The notes under the pieces are model-generated. The model was not told where the DNA came from, searched no databases, and saw only the letters and a program-made list of their open reading frames with translations. Shown here one piece after another: positions 36,741 to 44,317 of a stretch of 64,000 bases of DNA. The stretch is from positions 1-64,000 of the forward strand of contig NZ_JH621254.1 in assembly GCF_000255455.1 (NCBI RefSeq), read 5' to 3'. Each line of letters opens with the position of its first letter. Position 1 is the stretch's first letter. The DNA is from Aquimarina agarilytica ZC1 (GTDB taxonomy: Bacteria; Bacteroidota; Bacteroidia; Flavobacteriales; Flavobacteriaceae). The translations under genes and the position numbers were made by a program.

Positions 36741-37382
36741 CTATCTAGCTCCCGGAAAAGCTAGCATTTCCCCCAAACCTAAAGTAAAAACTAAATTTCC
36801 ATAAAGGGCATGCTCTAAACTAACCCAAGTAATACTTTGTTCTCTTTCATAGGTATATGCAAAAAAACAACCTCCTATAAAGGTTATAATTAATACCGGG
36901 ATACTTTTTAAAAACAAATGGCAAAGCGCAAAACAACTTACATTTAGCAGAAAAAATAGTTTCTTATTCGCTATTAAATGATGATATCTTTCATAAAAAA
37001 ATTTCCTGTAGATAACCTCTTGCGGAAAGACAGACAAAAAGGTATAGACAAATAAAATGACTATCCAAAGATCTGGCTTTTGTTTAACCACTTGAAACAG
37101 TAGACTTTTATCATAAAGTTTTATTAAAATTATTCCAGAAACAAATAATAACAAACTAACTAGAAGTACCCGTAATTTAAAGTTTTTAGAAGGTTGATTA
37201 GGTTTTTTAAAACGGAATTTATAAGTGCTAAACACAAGAAAACCAACATATAGTAAAGCAATTCCTACGGCACTTAATTTAATCCATTTAACCATGGGTA
37301 GCGCTAATAATATGGGTAAAATAAAAAAGAGAAGTAGTAATTCAAAAAATCTAGAGGATTTGGTTGATATCATTATTTTCAA
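36741..37382 (-). CDS. CPBP-family intramembrane protease-like protein
   Basis: A 213-residue protein with about six hydrophobic segments, of the CPBP (Rce1/CAAX-like) family. The three motif positions are visible: QEVIYR (121-126), FALCH (151-155) and an H-x4-N motif (EHALYGN, 189-195). The first motif is normally EExxxR, so the first Glu is Gln here, which may reduce or abolish proteolysis. CPBP proteins often act in stress or bacteriocin-related processing. It is convergent with the PBP gene. Confidence 0.82.
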   Translation of the reverse strand: MKIMISTKSSRFFELLLLFFILPILLALPMVKWIKLSAVGIALLYVGFLVFSTYKFRFKKPNQPSKNFKLRVLLVSLLLFVSGIILIKLYDKSLLFQVVKQKPDLWIVILFVYTFLSVFPQEVIYRKFFYERYHHLIANKKLFFLLNVSCFALCHLFLKSIPVLIITFIGGCFFAYTYEREQSITWVSLEHALYGNLVFTLGLGEMLAFPGAR

Positions 37383-37470
37383 CTAAAATGTTACATTTAC
37401 GTTATACGGTTATTAAACCAATACTTAGTTCGGTTTATATACCTTCTAATTTCAACATTTATATTGATAT

Positions 37471-38928
37471 ATGCCAATAAATACTTCGATTAGACCAAAT
37501 TTACCTTTGTGGAAGGCTTTGCTTCCTATGATTTTACTTATTGTCCTTCTTTTTTTTAATGTAGTGTATGTTTTTGGTGACGACGCATTAAGTGGTAGCA
37601 ACCAGTTTATATTACTTTTTACCGCGGCTGTAGCGGCACTTATTGGGATTTCTGAAAAAGTTTCTTACGCTACTATTATTGATAACATAAAAAAACAAAT
37701 CAGTATCACTTCTGAAGCATTGTTGATTTTACTTATGGTTGGTGCACTTACTGGTACTTGGCTATCTAGCGGAGTTATCCCGGCTATGGTATATTATGGA
37801 TTGGGATTACTTAATACTAAAATATTTTTAGTTGCTTGTGTACTTATTTCAATTATTGTTTCGCTGGCAACAGGAAGCTCGTGGACAACAAGTGCGACTA
37901 TTGGTGTAGCGCTCATTGGGATTTCAAAAACATTAGGCATTCCAGTGGGAATGACCGCTGGAGCCATTTTATCTGGAGCTTACTTTGGTGATAAATTATC
38001 TCCATTATCGGATACGACTAATTTAGCAGCTTCTATAGCTGGTACAGATTTGTATACGCATATTAAATATATGCTATGGACCACTATTCCGTCCATTCTT
38101 ATAAGCTTAGTGTTCTTTATTATTTTAGGTTTTACATTGGATACGCCCGAAAATATTACTTCGAATACTTTTGAAACGGATATAAAAAGTGCCTTCAATA
38201 TATCTGGATGGTTGCTTTTAGTTCCTTTAGCTGTTTTTATTTTAATTGTAAAAAAAGTACCTGCTGTAGTTAGTTTATTGATAGGTTCGATTATAGGAGG
38301 AATAGCAACTTGTATAGCGCAACCTAAAGTAATACTTCAAGTGACTGAAGCCACTTCTTTTAATGTAATTTCTGCATATAAAGGAGTGTTAATGGCACTA
38401 ACAAATGACATAAGTATACCAACGACTAATCCATTACTACAAGACCTTTTTAGTGCTGGTGGTATGCAAGGCATGTTAGGGACTATTTGGTTAATTATTT
38501 GTGCCATGGTTTTAGGAGGAACTTTGCAAGCCATTGGTGCTTTAAGTACATTAAGTACAGCTATTTTAAAAATAGCTAAAGGCACCGCTGGTTTAATAGC
38601 GAGTACCACTGGAATTACTATTTTAACAAACGTGACTGCTAGCGACCAATACCTTTCCATTGTGGTGCCGGGAAAAATGTTTAAAAATGCTTATCAAGAT
38701 CAAAAATTAGCTCCAGAAAATTTGAGTAGAACTTTAGAAGATTCGGGTACAGTAACCTCTGCTTTAATTCCATGGAATACCTGCGGTGCATTTCACGCCA
38801 AAACATTAGGAGTTGATGTAGTTGATTATGCCATTTTTGCCATTTTTAATTGGATTAGTCCATTTATGACGCTAATTTTTGCCGTTTTTAAGATCAAAAT
38901 TAGAGCGTTAATACAAAAGAATAGCTAA
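37471..38928 (+). CDS. NhaC-family Na+/H+ antiporter
   Basis: A 485-residue protein with about 12 hydrophobic segments. The family features are a Gly/Ser/Thr-rich helix with GSSWTTSATIGVALIG near 127-145, SGAYFGDKLSPLSDTTNLAAS near 168-188, and TNVTASDQYLS near 387. It exports Na+ in exchange for H+ across the inner membrane, useful in a marine setting. It is divergent from the CPBP gene, with 88 bases between. Confidence 0.9.
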   Translation: MPINTSIRPNLPLWKALLPMILLIVLLFFNVVYVFGDDALSGSNQFILLFTAAVAALIGISEKVSYATIIDNIKKQISITSEALLILLMVGALTGTWLSSGVIPAMVYYGLGLLNTKIFLVACVLISIIVSLATGSSWTTSATIGVALIGISKTLGIPVGMTAGAILSGAYFGDKLSPLSDTTNLAASIAGTDLYTHIKYMLWTTIPSILISLVFFIILGFTLDTPENITSNTFETDIKSAFNISGWLLLVPLAVFILIVKKVPAVVSLLIGSIIGGIATCIAQPKVILQVTEATSFNVISAYKGVLMALTNDISIPTTNPLLQDLFSAGGMQGMLGTIWLIICAMVLGGTLQAIGALSTLSTAILKIAKGTAGLIASTTGITILTNVTASDQYLSIVVPGKMFKNAYQDQKLAPENLSRTLEDSGTVTSALIPWNTCGAFHAKTLGVDVVDYAIFAIFNWISPFMTLIFAVFKIKIRALIQKNS

Positions 38929-38937
38929 TTACTTTTT

Positions 38938-39510
38938 CTAAAAATTTATCCAATAGCGATCTAGAGCTTGTTTTGGCCCGAATAATGGAAAATCATCTCC
39001 ATGAAATTCTGCTATATAGAGTAGGTAGTATTTGATTGCTTTTTTTTCATTGACATTTAATAAATTTACACGATCATTGAATAAATTTAAAATTTCATCA
39101 TCAGCTCCCATTAATGCAGCCGATGAATCTTCATAAATGCCTAATTCATCAGATAAATCGTCTAAAAGTTCATTAAACTGATCTGCATCAGTTTGGTCTG
39201 GAGGAGTTAAATTACTTAATATACTTGTAGTTAGAATCCCTGTTTGGGAATACATGGCTATGGATTGAATTAAATATGCAGGGAGTAAATATGTAAAAGC
39301 TGCTGATGTTGTATAATTAAGCGCCTCTGGGTTGCTGTAAATTAATTCGTGTGGAAAATTAAGCCAAGAAGTTGTTTTAGCTGTAGTTATTATTTTTTTT
39401 GTATCAATTTCTGAAGAAAAAGAAAAAAAAACAGAGTCCTCTACAGGTAAACTCCTTTCTGCAAAAGCAGTAGCAATATCTTGAATCACTTTTTTTGAAG
39501 TTAATGTCAT
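38938..39510 (-). CDS. Uncharacterised 190-residue protein, possible partner of the DUF4157 gene
   Basis: A soluble, acidic protein with no signal peptide or motif I recognise. Leucine-rich helical segments dominate, and a hydrophobic patch (FTYLLPAYLIQSIAMYS) lies near 72-88. It ends 9 bases from the convergent NhaC gene, and its start lies 3 bases after the stop of the DUF4157 gene, so the two form a pair. By analogy with toxin gene pairs it might be an immunity protein, but nothing in the sequence proves that. Confidence 0.6.
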   Translation of the reverse strand: MTLTSKKVIQDIATAFAERSLPVEDSVFFSFSSEIDTKKIITTAKTTSWLNFPHELIYSNPEALNYTTSAAFTYLLPAYLIQSIAMYSQTGILTTSILSNLTPPDQTDADQFNELLDDLSDELGIYEDSSAALMGADDEILNLFNDRVNLLNVNEKKAIKYYLLYIAEFHGDDFPLFGPKQALDRYWINF

Positions 39511-39513
39511 AAT

Positions 39514-40584
39514 TTAAGGTATAGGGACAAGATTTCTTGGAGGAAAAAGTCTACTTCCTTCGGATACGATTAAATACAATATCAAAGCTGCTCCAGTAAG
39601 CCCTGTAATTTGTGACATGCGTTCCATAAAATCGGGACTTGTTTCTGGGATTGGAACAGGCACTCTAGGTGGTTCTCTTCGTTCACATTTAGCTCTATAA
39701 ATAGCCATACATGTACCCTGAGCACGTCTAGCATCTCGTTCGGCAATACGGTGTCCTAAATCACCACCATCATAACAGCGAACGTTGATAATATTTCTGG
39801 CTAGAGCACACATTTGATTTCTTCGTATTTTTTGTTGAAGCCTACTACACGAATCCCCTGCAGTACATGCCCTACCCGATGGATGATCACACCAAGCTTT
39901 AACACTACGTTGATAGCCGTCATGTATACCACGTAAACAATTCCCTGGGGGCTCTAAATTACGCTGAATACTTGGTTTTACTATGCCCGTAGTATTATTT
40001 TTACTTATTGATGGATTTTGTTGTACAACATGAGTTAACTCATGTGCAATAAGTTTTTTTCCTTCTTTTGATGTCGGATTATATTTATTTTTATTAAAGA
40101 AAATATCGTTTTTATAAGTAAAGGCTTTGGCTCCAATTTGATTATTCATATCAATAGCTTTAGTATCTGTATGAATTTTTACCGTGTTAAAATTGGCATT
40201 AAAAGCCAATTGCATCTCTGCTTTAGTGGGCTCGGTTAAAGTATTACCACCTCCTTGTGCATTATTTATTTTGTTTTCAATGGTATTTGATCCAGTGGAA
40301 AGCACATCATTGTTCCTAATTGAAGAATCGCTTACAGAATTTTGAGCCTCTTTTTGAAGTTTGTCTTCATTTTCACAATGAGCACATTTTTTTTGTACTG
40401 TAGGTACTAATTTCGAATTATTATTTTTTTCAAAAAAGTGATCATACTGCTCAATATTGTGAATATTCTTATTAAAAAAGGGCATTTCCTTTTTTTGAAT
40501 GCCATTAGTATTTGATAAGCCTTTATTAAAAAAAGGCGATAGATTCTGTGAATATGATTTGTTTTTTAATAAAACTGACTTCAT
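39514..40584 (-). CDS. DUF4157 protein with cysteine-rich C-terminus
   Basis: A 356-residue protein. The N-terminal ~65 residues are low complexity, followed by a CAHC segment (67-70) and a DUF4157 domain (about 115-190). That domain includes a zinc-like HELTH motif (181-185) after FNTVKIHTDTKA. DUF4157 proteins commonly accompany extracellular contractile injection systems. The C-terminal part (205-305) contains about nine Cys residues with a GGDLGHRIAERDARR stretch, resembling cysteine-rich toxin domains, and ends with a hydrophobic segment near 325-345. No signal peptide is seen. It may be a toxin-like effector, with the downstream gene (3 bases apart) as partner. The injection apparatus itself is not in this window. 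Confidence 0.75.
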   Translation of the reverse strand: MKSVLLKNKSYSQNLSPFFNKGLSNTNGIQKKEMPFFNKNIHNIEQYDHFFEKNNNSKLVPTVQKKCAHCENEDKLQKEAQNSVSDSSIRNNDVLSTGSNTIENKINNAQGGGNTLTEPTKAEMQLAFNANFNTVKIHTDTKAIDMNNQIGAKAFTYKNDIFFNKNKYNPTSKEGKKLIAHELTHVVQQNPSISKNNTTGIVKPSIQRNLEPPGNCLRGIHDGYQRSVKAWCDHPSGRACTAGDSCSRLQQKIRRNQMCALARNIINVRCYDGGDLGHRIAERDARRAQGTCMAIYRAKCERREPPRVPVPIPETSPDFMERMSQITGLTGAALILYLIVSEGSRLFPPRNLVPIP

Positions 40585-40755
40585 AAGAGTAAAATTTACT
40601 GACTATCAAACAACTACTAAATTTAATCAATATAATTTTAATACACGATTTTGTATTTGTTTTTTATAAACAAACCATTTTAAGACAAGTACGGAAGTAC
40701 AAAATACTGCACATAATTAATAGTCCTACATGATCAAATTACTTTAATTAAACTT

Positions 40756-40763
40756 TATCTTTG
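40756..40763 (+). promoter_or_regulatory. Bacteroidetes-type -7 element (TATCTTTG)
   Basis: An exact TAnnTTTG match 13 bases upstream of the nitroreductase ATG. The -33 element is not clear. Confidence 0.5.
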
Positions 40764-40776
40764 CAAAAAAATAAAC

Positions 40777-41409
40777 ATGGATATTATTGAAAGCCTTGAA
40801 TGGCGTTACGCAACAAAAAAATTTGATGATTCAATTTCAATTGATGATAAAAAGATAAAGCGTATATGCAAGGCTTTTAACTTGACAGCCACTTCATATG
40901 GGTTACAACCCATAAAATTAGTTGTAGTTAAAAATAAGGAGCTTCAAAAAAAGATGAAGTTAGCTTCTTTTAATCAAGAGCAAGTATCCACAGCTTCACA
41001 TGTATTGGTTTTGTGTATTGAAAATAATGTAGATACAGAATTTATACAAGCCCATTCAAAAAACACGAAGGAATTAAGACCCGATGGACATGATGAAATT
41101 GATGCTTACGGTAAAGTATTAATTAATCGTTTTGAATCTAAATCTAAAAATGAAACTAAACTTTGGGCAACTAAACAAGCCTATTTAGCCTTAGGAAATT
41201 TACTTACGGTTTGCGCAATAGAAAAGGTTGACTCCTGCCCTATGGAAGGCTTTATACCCAAAGAAATTGACGACATACTTGAGTTAGATAAAGATCATTT
41301 ATCTGCAGTATTATTATTACCAATCGGTATCCGAGCTAAAAATGATATTTCTGCAAAAATAAATAAGGTCCGCAGACCGTTAAATGATATTGTAAAAACA
41401 ATTTTTTAA
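40777..41409 (+). CDS. Nitroreductase-family NAD(P)H-dependent oxidoreductase
   Basis: A 210-residue flavoenzyme. It opens with WRYATKKFDDSISIDD, typical of the nitroreductase family, with TSYGLQPIKLVVVKN near 38-52 and later IEKVDSCPMEGF. It binds FMN and reduces nitro or quinone compounds with NAD(P)H as a dimer. It lies near thioredoxin genes but in its own unit with an own -7 element. Substrates are unknown. Confidence 0.9.
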   Translation: MDIIESLEWRYATKKFDDSISIDDKKIKRICKAFNLTATSYGLQPIKLVVVKNKELQKKMKLASFNQEQVSTASHVLVLCIENNVDTEFIQAHSKNTKELRPDGHDEIDAYGKVLINRFESKSKNETKLWATKQAYLALGNLLTVCAIEKVDSCPMEGFIPKEIDDILELDKDHLSAVLLLPIGIRAKNDISAKINKVRRPLNDIVKTIF

Positions 41410-41479
41410 AGATTTTTTTTATATTGGCAAGAAATTTGCAGAATACTATCTATTTAATATCAATATAAATGTTTATTTC

Positions 41480-41920
41480 ATGAAGAAGCTTCTTTTTAGT
41501 CTTTTCATTTTAATTTCGGTAACTGGTTTTTCTCAAGATTTAGATTGGAAAACTGATTTGAACACTGCTAAAAATTTAGCAAAAGAACAAAACAAAAACA
41601 TTCTTGTTTATTTTACAGGAAGTGATTGGTGTGCTCCATGTAAACAATTAAAAGAAGATTTTTTTAAATCGGAAAAATTTATTGAAAAAGCTGATAAACT
41701 TGTTTTATTAATGGTTGATTTGCCATTTAGACAAGATATTATTACTCCAGAACAACGTGAAAAAAATGAAAAGCTGATCAAAAAATATAACCCAGAGAAA
41801 TCCTTTCCAACTATTATTGGCTTATCGAGTTCTGGAAAAGTATTAAATAGTATTTCGGCTTATAGCTCATTAAGAGATACTACGGGACATTTTCGTTTTT
41901 TAGAAAGTATTTTGAAATAG
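41480..41920 (+). CDS. Exported thioredoxin-fold protein
   Basis: A 146-residue protein with a signal peptide (about 1-18) and a thioredoxin motif, WCAPC (C51 and C54), preceded by VYFTGSD. It probably acts in the periplasm as a disulfide reductase or exchange protein. The surrounding YFTGSDWCAPCK sequence is typical of the flavobacterial thioredoxin-like family. A hairpin at 41944-41978 follows. Confidence 0.88.
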   Translation: MKKLLFSLFILISVTGFSQDLDWKTDLNTAKNLAKEQNKNILVYFTGSDWCAPCKQLKEDFFKSEKFIEKADKLVLLMVDLPFRQDIITPEQREKNEKLIKKYNPEKSFPTIIGLSSSGKVLNSISAYSSLRDTTGHFRFLESILK

Positions 41921-41943
41921 AAATAATAAATAATAACTATACA

Positions 41944-41978
41944 AAAAGCCCCTTATTTTTAGAAATAAAGTGGCTTTT
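41944..41978. terminator. Imperfect terminator hairpin
   Basis: AAAAGCC and GGCTTTT flank an imperfect stem of about 7 further pairs (CTTATTT against AAATAAAG). It follows the thioredoxin gene by 24 bases and is convergent with the DEAH helicase gene, so it may end both. Confidence 0.65.
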
Positions 41979-42004
41979 GTGTTTGTAATATACGATACGA
42001 TAAG

Positions 42005-43510
42005 TTAATCTATCAATTGATTAATGCGTAAACGTAGCTTGCGTTTGTAATCTTCCTCTAGCCAACTACGATAGTTTTTAGTACTATTACTTATACAATA
42101 TGAATACATACGAATACGATATTCAATTTCTTCATCTAAAAGCTTAGCTAAAATACGTGCATCAAATACATCTTCACTATTCTCAACACAAATTTTTGCA
42201 TGTTGTTCAATAGAGCGCTCTAAAACCATTTTTGATTTTTCGCCATTGTTAACCACACTATCGTATTCTTGTTTCACATCAAATGAAATATCCTCTGACT
42301 TGGCAAATTCGGCTCTCACCTCTGGAGGCATTACATATTTAAATTGACGTTCAATTTCATCGTCACTTACTAGATTCTCTAAATAATAATCTGGTAATCT
42401 AAAAATTTTCTGCCAATCAACATCAGCATTCCACAAGCCTAAACGCGCAGCATTATTTCCTAAATCAATAACATTAAATTCCTTTTTTCCTGGTAATGAT
42501 CGAGACCCACGCCCAATCATTTGAAAATATAGTGTTAATGATTTTGTTGCTCTATTCAATATAATTACTTCAATAGTTGGCTCATCAAACCCAGTGGTTA
42601 AAATACCTACCGAACTTAAAATAGCATCTGGGGTTTCTTTAAACCAACGCAAAATTTCTTTACGTTCCTGTTTACTATGTGTATTATCTAAGTGTCGTAC
42701 ATCTAAACCAGCCATTCTAAAGGTTTCATATACTTGTACCGAAGTATTGATACCATTATTAAAAATTAAGGTCTTTTTTCCTTTGGCCTTTTGGTAGTAA
42801 GCATATAATAGCTTTTCCTGCATAAAGGCATTAGAATATAAATCTTCGGAAGATTTAACGGTATAATCTCCGTTAATACCTACTTTTAACGTACTTAATC
42901 CTACATCAAATGAATAGGTAACCGCATTTGCTAAAAAACCTTGTTCAATAAGATTAGAAATAGGCTGACCACAAATAAGCTCGCGGTAACTATCCTTCAT
43001 TGGCATTTTAATATTTGAACTTAAAGGTGTTGCCGTAACACCTAAAATAAAGCAATGCTCAAAATGCCTAAATAACTTCCTAAATGAATTGTAATGTGCC
43101 TCATCAATAATAACCATTCCAAGATTCTTAAACTCTACTTTTTCTTCGTTTAAGCGATTGTTTAAGGTTTCAACCATGGCTACAAAGCACATATAGTCTT
43201 CCTCGTTTGGAATTTCTTTAACCTTACTGTTGATTACCTTACTGGTAACTCCAAATCCTTCTAACATTTTAGAAGTTTGGTTGCATAATTCAATACGGTG
43301 CGTAAGTATTAATACTTTTTTTTGTTCTTCTTTAATATACCTTCTAACAATTTCGGAAAAAACTACTGTTTTACCTCCTCCGGTTGGTAATTGATAACAC
43401 AAGTTATAACCAACGGGTTTATTATTAATTCGGTCAAATATTTTATTAATATCATCCTTTTGATAAGGATATAATTCTTTAATACCAGATGTTTTTTGTA
43501 TCGCTTGCAA
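42005..43510 (-). CDS. SF2 DEAD/DEAH-box helicase
   Basis: A 501-residue complete helicase. Motif I PTGGGKT is at 42-48, the DEAH box near 135 (IIDEAHYN), motif III is GVTATPL, and motif VI reads QMIGRGSRSLPGKKEF near 332. Both RecA lobes are present, unlike the half-helicase at 6886. It resembles the YprA/UvrB-type ResIII helicases common in flavobacteria, acting on DNA or RNA. Exact substrate is unknown. Confidence 0.85.
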   Translation of the reverse strand: MQAIQKTSGIKELYPYQKDDINKIFDRINNKPVGYNLCYQLPTGGGKTVVFSEIVRRYIKEEQKKVLILTHRIELCNQTSKMLEGFGVTSKVINSKVKEIPNEEDYMCFVAMVETLNNRLNEEKVEFKNLGMVIIDEAHYNSFRKLFRHFEHCFILGVTATPLSSNIKMPMKDSYRELICGQPISNLIEQGFLANAVTYSFDVGLSTLKVGINGDYTVKSSEDLYSNAFMQEKLLYAYYQKAKGKKTLIFNNGINTSVQVYETFRMAGLDVRHLDNTHSKQERKEILRWFKETPDAILSSVGILTTGFDEPTIEVIILNRATKSLTLYFQMIGRGSRSLPGKKEFNVIDLGNNAARLGLWNADVDWQKIFRLPDYYLENLVSDDEIERQFKYVMPPEVRAEFAKSEDISFDVKQEYDSVVNNGEKSKMVLERSIEQHAKICVENSEDVFDARILAKLLDEEIEYRIRMYSYCISNSTKNYRSWLEEDYKRKLRLRINQLID

Positions 43511-43738
43511 GTAACCAAGTTTAAAAATTGGGAATACAAAAGTACTACTTTATTTTAGTTACCTGTGCTAAAAAAATCAAACATTTGGAATAATCTATCA
43601 TAATTACGTCATTAAAAGTATTTTACTAATTCTGGTATATGATTTTAAATTATAATTAGTGAGATTATTAAATATCCGTTAATTTCAATAAAAAAATTAT
43701 CAGAATTCGTAAATTTCAAACAATATAAAACACTTAAA

Positions 43739-44290
43739 ATGGCAGCAACCGAATCACAGATGGTTTCGCTGGGAACAATAGCCCCAGATTTTAATTTACT
43801 GAACACAGTAACTAATTCATTAACAAGCTTAAATGAATTAAAATCAGATAAGGCTACTGTTATATTATTTATATGTAATCATTGTCCATTTGTTATCCAT
43901 ATTAATAAAGCATTATCCTTATTAGCAAATAAATATCAAACTAAAGGCGTTAACTTTATAGCTATTAGTAGTAATGATATTGAAAAGTATCCTGCAGATG
44001 CGCCAGAATTAATGACCACTTTTGCTTTAGAAAACAAGTATAGTTTTCCTTATTTATACGACGAAGATCAAAGTGTGGCTAAAGCTTATGGAGCAGAATG
44101 TACACCTGATATTTTTGTATATGATAAAGATCTTAAGCTGGCTTATCGTGGTCGTTTTGATGCCACAAGACCTAACATGGGTACTGCAACTGGCGAAGAT
44201 TTAGCTAAGGCTTTGGATAGTATTATTTTAACCAACTCATATACCGAGCCTCAACTGCCTAGTATTGGTTGTGGCATTAAATGGAAATAA
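43739..44290 (+). CDS. Thioredoxin-fold peroxiredoxin-like protein
   Basis: A 183-residue protein of the AhpC/TSA-thioredoxin type: an APDFNLLN motif near the start, CNHC at 46-49 and a TPDIFVYDKDLKLAYRGRFD stretch near 117. The CxxC with Pro following (CNHCPF) suggests redox activity toward peroxide or protein disulfides. It is probably cytoplasmic, since no signal peptide is visible. It is co-directional with the PIG-L gene, separated by 27 bases. Confidence 0.87.
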   Translation: MAATESQMVSLGTIAPDFNLLNTVTNSLTSLNELKSDKATVILFICNHCPFVIHINKALSLLANKYQTKGVNFIAISSNDIEKYPADAPELMTTFALENKYSFPYLYDEDQSVAKAYGAECTPDIFVYDKDLKLAYRGRFDATRPNMGTATGEDLAKALDSIILTNSYTEPQLPSIGCGIKWK

Positions 44291-44317
44291 AAATAGCCCT
44301 TACGGGAGAAATTGTTT

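Noticed and set aside
44312-44317. TTG start for the PIG-L gene
   Set aside because: It adds only two residues before the natural Met-Lys-Lys signal peptide; the ATG at 44318 is preferred.
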